A program made the position numbers and the translations under genes. From Orientallactaga sibirica (lineage: Eukaryota; Chordata; Mammalia; Rodentia; Dipodidae), in NCBI GenBank assembly GCA_036365145.1, contig JAEOAD010000015.1, positions 40,335,001 to 40,399,000 of the forward strand: 64,000 nucleotides of DNA. Direction: 5' to 3'. Of this stretch, positions 45,691-57,557 are shown in pieces. The notes under the pieces are model-generated. The model did not search any database. It was not told the origin of the DNA and saw nothing but the letters and a program-made list of their open reading frames with translations. Within the stretch, counting starts at the first letter, position 1; each line of letters begins with the position of its first letter.

Positions 45691-46703
45691 TCAGTATCTT
45701 TTCATTATAGATATTGGCCATTGAAGAGACAAAACATTGGACTATAATAAGAATATGGCCTAAGCTCAGACAGATGTGGCTGAAAATCCTGGCTGTGGTG
45801 TTCCATTTAGCTTCAGGAAAAGTCCACTTCATTGCTGTACAAGTGTCACTTCTGGAACATCCACTTCTGAAATGAAGGTAGGAATTGGATGGGTGGAAGA
45901 AGGCATCGTGATGAAATCCATGTCCTGCCAAATTATGCTATGAAGTTTTCATAGTGGCAATTAGAGCCACAATAGACAGAAACAGAATCACCAGAGAAGC
46001 CCACTGTACCCAGTTTAGGTGCCACTTCAGCACTATCCTGAATAACAGAGCTGTTGTTATAATGCTAAAATTTGAGAACAGCCATGGCAGGTTGAAGATA
46101 GGATAAGACATAGAAGTCAAGTTATCCAGGAAATAGAGAAAGCCAGGAATGGACCATTTCATGAAATTAGAGAATTCTTTGCAGGAAGCACATCTCAAGT
46201 GTCTACTTTGATGATCTTCCCTTCTTTTTAACACAGAGTGACACAAGGACACAAAAACTAGTTTCCCCATTTCTGAGCACACATTCACAGTAGTTGGAAG
46301 ACAGGCATACTTGTTCTCTTCATGGGCAGAGTATTTTACCAGTATGATGCGACTTGAACTTAAAGCAATGAACACAACACCTAGCAGGAACATATAGACG
46401 GCTGAGGAGCATAACCTCAGGCACTTGCAGCACTTTCTTTCCATTCCCCTGTCTTTTAGTTGTCTTAAAAAGAAGACTTTCATGGGGAACCTTGTCCGCA
46501 GACCTGGGGGCGAGGTTCTCCGGGGAGAATGGGCGCTGTGGAGCCCCAGCAGCAGTGACTATGTAGCTCCCTCGTAGGCACAGCAGCTCCTGAAGGTCCC
46601 ATTCTAAGTGGGGCAAACTCCAAGAGGGGCACTTGAGCCCCAAATGGCGCCGGCAAGCAAACCTGGATGCCGTCCCAAGTGGGGGGGAGTGGTGGAGGGA
46701 AGG

Positions 46704-46717
46704 TCATTTCTAATTTT
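46704..46717. repeat. Target-site duplication, right copy, of SLC35A5 pseudogene
   Basis: TCATTTCTAATTTT, identical to 42078-42091. The following AATC completes the TTTT/AA cleavage context. Confidence 0.85.
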
Positions 46718-47564
46718 AATCAAAGAATTGAATAAAAAGAAGACTGAAAAGGATAATTATTAACTTATTATATTTATTGAGGGAAGTACAGAGCCAAAGA
46801 AAGGCACCCATGTAGCTAGAGCTCCCACATGGAGGATCTGGGAAAAACCATGGAAAGAGAAGAGAGAAAAGAAAGTTCAAGGAGTTCCTGCCATGAGGGG
46901 AGCTGGAGGGGATAAAGAACCCATATGGACAGTAAGGGCTGGGGGGCCCTCCTCTCAGCTCAACCCAGTTGGCCCCAGCCCAGGGCAAGCTGAGGGAAAA
47001 TGTCACTGACAGCTGGATGTTCCCACATGGTCAGAGAGCCTGCCCTTCCCTTTGAAAGATACTTATAACCTTATGGTGGTAGGCTGTCTTCCAGCTCAGG
47101 TGAACCAGAGGAACAGCTGGTTGGTCAGGGCTAGGGGTTGTCTCAGGAAGATGCTAGCCCTGACACCAAGTTCTGGGGGCTGAAATTCATTAACTAAAAT
47201 GTTTAAAACCTATGAAAGATCTCCATCCCAGGAGGGGTCCACGTTGTTTGTGGAAAAACAGGTCTGGGGAACTAGGCAAGAGATAAGAAGTTAGATGTTT
47301 TTGATTTCTAGCAAGTGCAAACTTTCCTGTCTTGTTGTACCTTTACTGTTAGGGTCCAGTCACCCTAATTGTACTCCCTCTCACTGTCTTCAAAATCAAA
47401 ACCAAACAAACCCCCACCCAATCCAGAGATCGTGCTGCACAAACCCAAAAGCTTTGGATTTTAGGCCTTGGGTCTTCCAAGAAACCATATCACATGGTAT
47501 AGAGCTTGACTCTAGAGCAAGACTATCTAGTGATACATCCTTGTGTGATTTTTCTTATCCTTTT
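46718..47564. other. Intergenic, possible LTR-like sequence
   Basis: No gene recognised. On minus, 46770-47190 has AATAAA (TTTATT at 46779-46784) and short open frames. Its layout is reminiscent of an LTR, but I could not match it to any other copy in the window. Confidence 0.3.
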
Positions 47565-47725
47565 TCTTTTTCTTTTTTTGGTTTTCTGAGGTAGGGTCTC
47601 ACTCTAGCTCAGGCTAACCTGGAATTCACTATGTAGTCTCAGAGTTGCCTCAAACTCTCAGCAATCCTCCTACCTCTGCCTCCCAAGTGTTGGGATTAAA
47701 GGCATGCGCCACCACACCCAGCCTT
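47565..47725 (-). repeat. B1 SINE
   Basis: TTTTTGGTTTTCTGAGGTAG to CACACCCAGCC. Confidence 0.88.
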
Positions 47726-47879
47726 TTGTGATTTTTCTGAGCCCGTTTACTTACTTGTAAAATGAATAGCAATCCTTAGTACTGGAGAACCAGTGTAAAA
47801 ATCAAGTGAGTGCATATAAAACAGCTAGAACAGCCAGAACAGGGCCCAGCAATAGTGAGCCATCTATGCATGTTAATTG

Positions 47880-48327
47880 AAGGGACCAAACTGATGCCAT
47901 GACAGGCCTCAGTAAGGTGCTGCCCCGACTAGGCCAAAGTTTCAGTTTCCAGGAGGGGCGGGCTCTGGGGGCTGAGCATGTACAAATGTAATTGCTGCTT
48001 GCTTAGCCAATCATGTTAGGTGGTTATCTCCTCTGCCTGAAATTCCCCTAGACCTGGCCGCCAAAACCTTAAGACCAATCAAAAAAAAAAAAAAAAACAA
48101 CACAAGTACAGTTACTGTTCAAATTAGCCAATCATGTTAAAAGACTAAAAGCCCGCCAAAATTCCTTTAGTTGTGCTTAAAAGGGAGCCTGTGAGCTCCT
48201 CCAGTTGCCACCATTTTGTATGAGTGGTTGACCCCAAAATGCTGGCTAATTCTCCAGAATAAACGCTCTATGCTTTTACATACTATTTGACTCTGGGGTC
48301 TTTCTTTAGCGATTTTTGGACCCTTAC
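47880..48327 (+). mobile_element. Endogenous retrovirus solo LTR
   Basis: Contains CCAAT-type motifs (TTAGCCAATCATGTTA, twice), a GTGCTTAAAAGGGAGCC TATA-like region and the poly(A) signal AGAATAAACGCTCTATG. A U5-like stretch follows, ending in GGACCCTTACA. An A run at 48079-48097 interrupts U3. No internal retroviral genes are next to it. The left boundary is approximate. Copies of parts of it appear at 41755-41976 and 62164-62225. Confidence 0.75.
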
Positions 48328-48483
48328 ATTAATCATTAGTAGTATTATTAGTGTTCTTATTAGAAAAACAGAGACCAGGGACTTCGGGGTAAGACGGAGG
48401 CATACTAGCCACACCAAAGCAGCCAAGGGAGAGATATATATGTAGAAACATAGCAAAATACACTCTTCTACTGAAAAGTGAGA

Positions 48484-48680
48484 GATGTGAAGCCTAAGAG
48501 CCCCAGTTCGAGGCTTGATTCCCCAAGACCCATGTAAGCCAGATGCACAAGGTGGCGCATGCATCTGGAGTTCGTTTGCAGTGACTGGAGGCCCTGGTGC
48601 GCCCATTCTCCATCTGCCTCTTTCTCTCTGTTGCTCTCAAATAAATAAAAATAAACAAAAAAAATTAAAAAAAAAAGAAA
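48484..48680 (+). repeat. B2-like SINE, 5'-truncated
   Basis: Begins at GTGAAGCCTAAGAGCCCCAG, so it lacks the first 45 or so bases (the A-box region). It ends in AAATAAATAAAAATAAAC. Confidence 0.85.
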
Positions 48681-49734
48681 AGTGAAGGTATATAAGTTAT
48701 TATCAACCATGGCAGATAAGCAGAAGAGAACAAGATCTTCCAGAAAGGAGGAAACTAGCCATATCCTGCCAAGGCATCTGTGGCCCTGATCCACATAGCC
48801 AGCTGCCAGCACAAAGTGACAGGAGTAGAAACAAGGTGAAGGGATTTTCCACTCACATCAGCCTCCTCACAAAGTCAAGAAACCTGAAAGGGAAGTTGGC
48901 AGGGACAAGCTGAGCAGATGCTGAAGGAGAATACAGTCAGGACCAATTAAGAAGCTCAGATAGGTCTCCAGGCACCCTGCATAGCCTCCCATCCCCCAAC
49001 TGTCAGTGCCATAAACCTCCGAAGAACTCATTGAACCCCAGCCACCCAGTACCAAGAGAGATCAAGATGGGCACTCAGCATTGGTAATAGGGCCTACTTA
49101 TACAAAGCCAGATATGTAGGCCTGCACTGGAAGTGCTAATCTCTCTTTCCATGTCAGAAGAGGTTATATATTACATTTGAATGATATATTCTTGGTTGGC
49201 TTTACCATTCTCAAATAAGCTGTATTTTGGTGTTGACTATAGTTGCCTTTGATGTTTCCTGATTTTTTTTTTTCAAGGTTGGGTCTCACTGTAGCCCAGG
49301 CTGACCTGGAATTCACTCTGTAGTCTCAAGCTGGCCTCGAACTCATGGCAACCCTCCTACCTCAGCCTCCCGAGTGCTGGGATTAAAGGTGTGCGCCACC
49401 ACACCCTGCTCAATGTTTCCTGATTTTTAGGGCATTTGTCTTTTTCTTCTGTCATTATTGGGGGCAGAATCTGACTGCCCCGACTGACTTGGACCCCATT
49501 TCAGACCAGAAATCTCAACTTCCTAATTGACAGGATTAAGTGTGTGGAGCAATACACACCCTTATGGACTTTGGCTTTATTAGATTATTTGTTTATTTTA
49601 ATCCCCACAGTTGTATAAATACTCTGTCGGTTTTGATTGTATGTGTGTATTGCTCAGCTGAATTTTAGAATTTGCCAGTAATTTGCTCTATTCAGTCTAC
49701 AATACTTGAATAGCAGGCAAACTCAACACATAGG
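48681..49734. other. Intergenic with one B1
   Basis: B1 on minus at 49262-49412. The rest, 48681-49261 and 49413-49734, has nothing I recognise. Confidence 0.45.
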
Positions 49735-49855
49735 GTCATTTCTGCTATTTCTCTTGAAGTATAAGAGCTACACCTGGCATCCTAAACTCCTGAAGATATA
49801 TAAAGTCAGATTTACATAGCAAAGAACTCTGAAGATAATTAGAAAACCAAGCATC

Positions 49856-49997
49856 AGCCAGGTGTGGTGGTGCATGCCTTTAATCCCAGCACTCGGGAGG
49901 CAGAGGTAGGAGGATCGCAGAGAGTTCAAGGCCACCCTGAGACTACATAGTTAATTCCAGGTCAGCCTGGACCAGAGTGAGACCCTACCTCGAAAAA

Positions 49998-50033
<36 letters not shown>

Positions 50034-53000
50034 TACATTATAATATAAGAAACACAAAAAAAGACAATACAATCTCACCAAAAATTATAAATCCATCAGA
50101 AATGACCTCCAGTGAGACTGCTTTAGATGAAATGTCTGACAAAGATTAAAAAAAAAAACGATTATATCTATGTTAAAAGAAATCAAAGAAATCAAAGAAG
50201 AAAACAAACTCCTGAAGGAATCCTGAAGCAAACAACTTCAGGTTTGCTGAGATGAACTTCCAAAACAGGCAGAGTTATGGAGGAAGGGATATTTATTGAA
50301 GCTTATAGATCCAGAGGGAGTTCCATAATGACAGAAGAAGCTGGCCTGCTTTCACAGGAACAAACACAGAGAGAAAAGCCAAAAGCCACATAGCACAGCA
50401 CATTTCAGGAACTCCAGCTAGGCATACTTTGCATATCTTTAGATTAAAATCTCAAACCCAACACCACACCATAAGGTCCACCCAGTGACACTACCTCTAG
50501 CCAGGTGGCTGCAGATGCAAACTACAAACTAATAAAACACTGAATATATTGGGGGCCATCTATTCAAACTACCACAAGTCCCAAAAAAACACAGGTAAGC
50601 AATTTAATGAAATAAGGAGGTCAATACAAGATATGAGTAAGGAAATGGAAATAATGAAAAAAAATCAATCAGAAATACTAGAAATGAAAAACAGAGTTAG
50701 TCAAATAGAAAACTCTATAGAAAGTCTCACTGGTAGAATGGATCAAGGAGAGAACAGAATATTTAAACTGGAAGACCAGGTGGCAGATCTGATACAGTCC
50801 AACAAAGAGAAACAAAAACTAGGTCAGGCATCGTGGCCCACGCTGCCTTTAATCCCAGCACTTGGGAGGTAGAGGTAGGAGGACTGCCATGAGTTTGAGG
50901 CCACCCTGAGACTACATAGTGAGTTCCAGGTCAGCCTGAGCTAGAGTGAAATGCTACCTCAAAAAAAAAAAAAAAAAAGAAAGAAAGAAAGACAAACTAA
51001 TAGGAAGGCATGAATGAGAATTTCAAGATATTCGGGACACTATGAAGAGATCAAACATAAGAATTCAGGGCAAGCCGGGCGTGGTGGCGCACGTGCCTTT
51101 AATCCCAGCACTCGGGAGGCAGAGGTAGGAGGATTGCCAGGAGTTCAAGGCCACCCTGAGATTACATAGTGAATTCCGGGTCAGCCTGGGCTAGAGTGAA
51201 ACCCTACCTCAAAAAAACAAAGACAAAAACAAAAACAAACAAAAAAAAAATTCAGGGCATAGTAGAAAGAGAAGAATTTCACTCCAAAGGCATAACAGGT
51301 ATTTTCAACAAAATCATAGAAGAAAACTTCCCCCAAGTAGGGAAAGTGATGCCAGTACAGATACTGGAAGCCTATAGAACACTAAACAGACAAAATCAGG
51401 AAAGAACCTCCCACTGTCATATAATTAAACTGCAAAACACAGGCTGGAGAGATGACTTAGCAGTTAAATGCTTGCCTGTGAAGCCTAAAGACCTGATTTG
51501 AGCCTTGATTCTCCAGGGTCCACATAAGCCAGATGCACAAGGGGGCGCACGCATCTGGAGTTCATTTGCAGTGGCTGGAGACCATGGCACACCCATTCTC
51601 TCTATATATATATCTGCCTATTTCTGTATCTCTCTCTCTCTCAAATAAATAAAAATAAAATATTTAAACTGCAAAACATGCAAACCAAAATAAATATATT
51701 GAAAGAAGTTAGAAAATCAGATCATATACAAAGGCAAGCTCATCAGGATAACAACAGATTACTCAACACAAACTTTAAAAACCTAGCCGGGAGTGGTGGC
51801 CCACACCTTTAATCCCAGCACTTGGGAGGCAGAGGTAGGAGGATCGCTGTGAGTTCGAGGCCACCCTGAGACTACATAGTGAATTCCAGGTCAGCCTGGA
51901 CCAGAGTGAAACCCTACCTCGAAAAACCAAAAAAACAACAACAACAAAAAAAAAACTTTAAAAACCAAAAGGGCTTGGAACAATGTATTTTAAGTTCTGA
52001 AAGATAACTACTGTCAACAAAGATTACTTTATCCTGCAAAGCTATCCCTCCAAATATATGGGAAAATAAGGACATTCCACAAAAAAGCAGGCTAAAGGAA
52101 TATATGAAGACTAAACCAGCTCTACAAAAAATACTTAAAAGGATCCTCCATGCTGAAGAGAAAGAAAAGCACACACATAAGGAACCTGGAAAAAATAAAC
52201 CATACTTACCAGGCGTGGTGGTGCATGCCTTTAATCCTAGCACTCAGGAGGCAGAAGTAGGAGGATCGCCATGAGTTTGAGGCCACCCTGAGACTACTGA
52301 GTGAATTCAGGTCAGCCCGAGCTAGAGTGAAACCCTACCTCAAAAAACAAAACAAACAAACAAACAAAAACTCAAATACAAGCCAGGCGTGGTGGCGCAC
52401 GCCTTTAATCCCAGCACTTGGGAGGCAGAGGTAGGAGGATCGCCGAGAGTTCGAGGCCACCCTGAGACTACATAGTTAATTCCAGGTCAGCCTGGACCAG
52501 AGTGAGACCCTACCTCGAAAAACCAAAAAGAAAAAAAAAACCCTCAAATACTAGTTAATACAAGAGAGCAAAGGTAAAACCAGAAGAACTACAAAACAAG
52601 AAAAATGGAAAGAATAAACACACACCTTTCAATTATAATTCTTTTTTCAGATTTAAGATTTTATTTTTATTTATTTATTTATTTATTAAAGACAGAGAGA
52701 GGGAAAGAGAGAGAGAGAGAGAGAATGGGCGTGCCAGGGCCTCTAGCCACTGCAAATGAACTCCAGACGCTTGCACCCCCTTGTGCATCTGGCTTACATG
52801 GGACCTGGAGAATCGAACTGGGATCCTTAGGCTTCACAGGCAAATGCTTTAACTGCTAAGCCATCTCTCCAGTCCTCAATTATAATTCTTAATATCAATG
52901 GCATTAATGCCCCAACCAAAAGACACAGGTTTGCAGACTGGGTTAAAAAGCAGGATCCTTGGGCTGGAGAGATGGCTTGGCAGTTAAGGCGACTGCCTGC

Positions 53001-53215
53001 CAAGCTTAAGAACTCTTCGATCTTCAGGTCCCACGTTTACCCAGATGCAAAAAGTGATGCAAGTAGCTGGGTGTGGTGGCTCACACCTTTAATCCCAGCA
53101 CTCGGGAGGCAGAGGTAGGAGGAGTGCCGAGAGTTCGAGGCCACCCACTACTGTGCCCATTCTCTCTCTCTGTGTCTCGCTCTCAAAAACAAAACAAAAC
53201 AAAACAAAAAAAACC
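49856..53215. repeat. SINEs inside the old LINE-1, first half
   Basis: B1 on plus 49856-50030 (long A tail), B1 50822-50980, B1 51073-51250, B2-like 51442-51660, B1 51785-51955, B1 52208-52370 and B1 52380-52545. B2-like on minus 52645-52875. Long-variant B2-like on plus 52960-53215, itself split by a truncated B1 at about 53066-53148. Confidence 0.85.
50256..50577 (-). mobile_element. MaLR-type solo LTR inside old LINE-1
   Basis: Minus strand starts TGTGGTAGTTTGAATAGATG and contains CAGCCACCTGGCTAGAGG, GATATGCAAAGTATGCC, the AATAAATATCCC signal region and AAGTTCATCTCAGC. It splits LINE-1 ORF1, so it is younger than that element. Confidence 0.65.
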
Positions 53216-53755
53216 CCTGAATTTAAAAAATAAACAGGATCCTTCAATTTGTTGCCTACAAGAAACTCACCTTTCCACAAAAGATGGACATTATCTTAGG
53301 GTGAAAGTTTGTAAAATGGTGCTTCAAGCAAATAGGCCTAGAAAACAAGCAGGGGCCGCTATCCTAATATCTGACAGGGTAGACTTCAGACCAACATTAG
53401 TTAGGAAAGAGAAGGAAGGTCACTTTATATTAATTAAAGGAACACTCCAACAAGAGGACATTACAATCCTAAACATATATGCAGCTAAAATGGGGGCTCA
53501 CAATTTCATCAAACAAACATTATTAGAATTAAGGTCACAGAAAACACCAAACACAGTTGTAATGGGTGACTTCAACACCCCCCTCACATCAAGTGACAGG
53601 TCATTCCAGCAAAACATAAACAGAGATGCACTTGGATTAAATGAGGTCATAGAACAAATGGACATAACAGATATGTACAGAACATTTCATCTAAATGCTG
53701 CAGAATACACATTCTCAGCAGCACATGGAGCATTCTTTAAAATAGACCATATAAT

Positions 53756-55219
53756 GCCGGGCGTGGTGGCACACGCTTTTAATCCCAGCACTCGGGAGGC
53801 AGAGGTAGGAGGATCGCTGAGAGTTCGAGGCCACCCTGAGACTACATAGTTAATTCCAGGTCAGCCTGGACCAGAGTGAGACCCTACCTCGCAAAACCAA
53901 AAAAAAAAAATAAATAAATAAACAAAATAAAATAGACCATATATTAAGATACAAAGCAAATCTTAACAAATACAAAAAAAAACTGAATTAATTACTTGCA
54001 CTCTATCTGATCACAATGGGATCAAACTACAAATTAACAGCAAGAAGAGCTATAGAGCATACACAAAATCATGGAAACTAAACAATAGACTACTAAATGA
54101 TGAATGGGCCAATGAAGAAATCAAGAAGGAGGGCTGGAGGGATGGCTTAGTGGTTAAGGAGTCTGTGTGCAAAGCCAAAGGATCCTGGTTCAACTTTCCA
54201 GGTCCCACGTAAATCAAATGTACAAGGGGATGAATGCATCTGGAGTTCAGTTTGTCTGCAGTGGTTGGAGGCTCTGGTCCACCCTCTCTCTCTCTCTCTC
54301 TCTCTTCTATTGCTTAAATAAATAAATAAAATATATTTTATAAAAAGAAATTGGGCTGCCGGGCGTGGTGGCGCACGCCTTTAATCCCAGCACTCGGGAG
54401 GCAGAGGTAGGAGGATTGCCGAGAGTTCGAGGCCACCCTGAGACTACATAGTGAATTCCAGGTCAGCCTGGACCAGAGTGAGACCCTACCTCGCAAAACC
54501 AAAAAAAAAAAAAAAAAAAAAAAAGAAATTGGGCTGGAGAGATGGCTTAGTGATTAAGGCACCTGCCTGCCAAGCCTAAGAACATGGGTTCGATTCTCCA
54601 GGTCCCATGTTTAGCCAGACACAAAAAGTGATGCAAGGGCACAATGCCGCACTTGCCCACAAGGGGGCTCACATGTCTGGAGTTCGTTCACAGCAGATGA
54701 GAGGCTGCTGGCACGCCCATTCTCTCTGCCTCTTCTTCTCTCTCTGTGTTGCTCTCAAATTAAAAAAAAAAAAAAAAGAAATCAAGAAGGAAATAAAAAA
54801 ATTCATAGAAATCAAATTATAATGAGAACATGACATAACAAAACCTTTGGCACACAATGAGGACAGTCCTAAGAGGGAAATTTATAGCTTGAAGTGCCTA
54901 TATTAAAAAATTAGACTGGGCATGGTAGCACATGCCTTTAACCCCAGCACTCAGGAGGCAGAGGTAGGAGGATCACTGTCAACGCAAGGCCACCCTGAGA
55001 CTACATAGAGAATTCCAGGTCAGCCTGGGCTAGAGTGAAACCCTACCTCAACCCCACCCCCAAAAAGAGCCGGGTAGCCGGGCGTGGTGGCACACGCCTT
55101 TAATCCCAGCACTCGGGAGGCAGAGGTAGGAGGATCGCTGAGAGTTCGAGGCTACCCTGAGACTACATAGTTAATTCCAGGTCAGCCTGGGCTAGAGTGA
55201 GACCCTACCTCGCAAAACC

Positions 55220-55250
<31 letters not shown>

Positions 55251-57440
55251 GGGCATTGTGGCACACACCTTTAATCCCAGCACTCGGGAGGCACAGGTTG
55301 GAGGATCACCATGAGTTCAAGGCCACCTGAGACTACATAGTTAATTCCAGGTCAGCCTGGGTTAGAGTGAGATCCTACCTGGAAAAAACAAAAAAAAGAA
55401 AAAGAAATTAGAATGGTCACAAGTAAACAACTTAATGCTTCACCTTAAAGCCTTGGAAAAATAAAAGCAAGGCAAACCAAAAATCAGTAGATGGGAAGAA
55501 ATAATAAAAATTAAGGCAGACATTAATGAAATAGAAACCAAAAATATAATCCAAAGAGTCAATGAAACAAAGAGTTGGTTCTTTGAAAGGATAAAAACAC
55601 CCTTAGCAAATCTGACCAAAAGGAAGAGAGAGACACAAATTAATAAAATTAGAAATGAAATGAGCTGGAGAGATGGCTGGAAAAGGCATCATTACAACAG
55701 ATACCAAAGAAATTCAGAAAATCATAGGGACATACTTTAAGAACATATACTCACCAGGCGTGGTGGCGCATGCCTTTAATCCCAGCACTCGGGAGGCAGA
55801 GGTAGGAGGATTGCTGTGAGTTTGAGGCCACCCTGAGACTACATAGTGAATTCAAGGTCAGCCTGGGCCAGAGTGAGACCCTACTTCAAAAAACCAAAAA
55901 AAAAAAAAAAAAGAATATATACTCTACTAAGTTTGAAAATCTGAAAGAAATGGATTATTTCTTTGATTTATATGACCTACCAAAATTGAATCAAGATGAT
56001 ATTAGAGATTTACCATTTAAATAGACCTATAATAAGTACAGAGTTCCAAGCAGTTATTAAAAAAAAAAAAAAATCTCCCAACTAAAAAACATCCAGCCCC
56101 AGGTGGATTCACTGGTGAATTTTACCAAATCTTCACAGAAGAACTAACACCACCGCTTCTCAAACTTTTTCATAAAATAGAAAATGAAGAAATTCTACCA
56201 AACTCCTTCTATGAAGCCAGCATCACCTTGATACCAAAACCAGACAAAGACAGAAAAATAAAATTACAGACCAATCTCCCTCAGGAACATAGATGTGAAA
56301 ATTCTCAACAAAATATTGGCAAACAGACCCTGAGACTATATAGTGAATTCCAGGTCAGCCTGGACTAGAGTGAGACCCTACCTCAAAAAAATAAAAAATA
56401 AAAAAATATTGGCAAACAGAATATAAGACTATATCAGAGGTGGGCATGGATCACATTCCTGTAGTCCCATCTACTTGGGAGGCTGAGACAAGAGGATCAC
56501 TTGAGTCCAGGAGTTCAGAACTGTAGTACACTATGTAGTACACTATGTCAATTGGGTGTCTGCTCTAAGTTTGGCATCAATATGGTGACCTCCCAGGAGC
56601 AGGGGACCACCAGGTTGGCTAAGGATGGGTGAACTGGCCCAGGTTGGAAATGGAGCAGGCCAAGAATATATGAGAAAGTTCATTCACCCCAACCAAGTAG
56701 GCTTCACCCCAGAAATGCATGGATAGTTCAATATATGCAAATCAATAAATGTAATACACTATATAAATGGACTGAAGAACAAAAAAAATCACATAACCAT
56801 CTCATTAGATGCCAAAAAAGCATTTGACAAAATCCAACTTCCCTTCATGATAAAAGTCCTACAGAGCTGGGCATGGTGGTGCACGCCTTTAATCCCAGCA
56901 CTGAGGAGGATCGCCATGAGTTCAAGGCCACCCTGAGACTACATAGTGAATTCCAGGTCAGCCTGAGCCAGAGTGAGACCTTACCTTGAAAAACCAAAAA
57001 AATTAAAAATAAAAGTCCTACAGAAATTGGGAATAGAAGGAACATACCTCAATATAATAAAGGCTATTTGGACAAACCTACAGCCAGCATAACACTAAAT
57101 GGAGAAAAACTTGAAGCTTTTCCATTAAAATCAGGAAGAATACAAGGGTGTCCACTGTCCCCACTTTTATTTAATATAGTACTGGAAATCTTAGCTATAG
57201 CAATAAGGCAAGAGACACACTAAAAGGGATACAGAGGCTGGAGAGATGGCTTAGTGGTTAAGGTGCTTGCCCACAAAGCCAAAGGATCTCAGTTTGATTC
57301 CGCAGGACCCACATAAGCCAGATGCACAAGGTGGTGCATGCATCTGGAGTTCGTTTGCAGTGGCTGGAAGCCCTGGTGCACCCATTCCTTCTCTCTCTCT
57401 CTCTCTCTCTCTCTGCCCTTTTCTCTCTCTCATAGGTGCT
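53756..57440 (+). repeat. SINEs inside the old LINE-1, second half
   Basis: B1 53756-53930, B2-like 54131-54350, B1 54357-54528, long-variant B2-like 54530-54780 and three B1s in a row (54912-55065, 55076-55245, 55246-55405). Then B1 55752-55915, head-truncated B1 56327-56410, shortened B1 56867-57010 and B2-like 57236-57440. All are on the plus strand, the same as the LINE-1. Confidence 0.85.
56435..56664 (+). pseudogene. RN7SL: 7SL RNA retropseudogene, 3'-truncated
   Basis: Closely follows 7SL (signal recognition particle RNA) well beyond the part shared with B1 or Alu. It has the Alu-domain start GGGCATGGATCACATTCCTG and then the S-domain: TAAGTTTGGCATCAATATGG, TGACCTCCCAGGAGCAGGGG, ACCACCAGGTTGGCTAAGGA and GAACTGGCCCAGGTTGGAAA. 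About the last 70 nt, the 3' part of the Alu domain, are missing and there is no A tail. The imperfect flanks ACTATATCAGAG and GAATATATGAGAA may be target-site copies. It is inserted in LINE-1 reverse-transcriptase sequence. Confidence 0.88.
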
Positions 57441-57557
57441 ATGAAATCAAAAGTATACAGTTTGCCTGAAGAATGAGAAAGTCTGATTATCTACCATAAA
57501 CCCACTACATTTCTAGCAGCTCCCAAGCTGCCATACAGGAATCCTTAAATATTTGCT

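Larger units (their letters stand above)
42092..46703 (-). pseudogene. SLC35A5P: SLC35A5 processed pseudogene
   Basis: An intronless copy of SLC35A5, a Golgi nucleotide-sugar-transporter-family protein with about ten membrane helices. The coding part runs 46444 to 44734 on the minus strand, from MERKCCKCLRLC to KSEESDDDPF and TAA, preceded by a GC-rich 5' UTR and followed by a long 3' UTR to about 42092. It is broken by a frameshift near 46075-46110 (after FLDNL, back in frame at LFSNFSIITT), a premature TAG at 45938-45940, a B2-like SINE at 45232-45494 and a B1 at 45535-45690. Five more SINEs sit in its 3' UTR. A 14-bp target-site duplication, TCATTTCTAATTTT, flanks it at 42078-42091 and 46704-46717. 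The insertion site reads TTTT/AA, the LINE-1 endonuclease preference, so it was copied by LINE-1. Confidence 0.9.
49735..57235 (+). mobile_element. Old LINE-1, fragmented by younger insertions
   Basis: Pieces of one LINE-1 read in order on the + strand. First comes an ORF1 start region (50031-50250), then the ORF1p coiled coil (50580-50820: IRRSIQDMSKEMEIMKK onward) and ORF1p middle (51250-51430: IFNKIIEENFPQVGKV). An ORF1-distal region follows (51660-52200). The ORF2p endonuclease domain comes next (52890-53950: CCLQETHLSTKDGH, VVMGDFNTPLTSSD, KIDHI). Linker and reverse-transcriptase parts follow (53940-57235: [12 protein letters not shown] and [14 protein letters not shown] can be read around 56110 and 57150). 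Many stops and frameshifts are present. It is split by about 20 SINEs, an LTR and a 7SL pseudogene. Confidence 0.85.

Noticed and set aside
45938..46483. 181-codon frame similar to SLC35A5, as a possible functional gene
   Set aside because: Intronless, has a frameshift and a premature TAG, and its downstream half is split by SINEs; it is part of a processed pseudogene.
53073..53849. 258-codon plus-strand frame
   Set aside because: A chance fusion of B1 SINE sequence with decayed LINE-1 endonuclease sequence and another B1.
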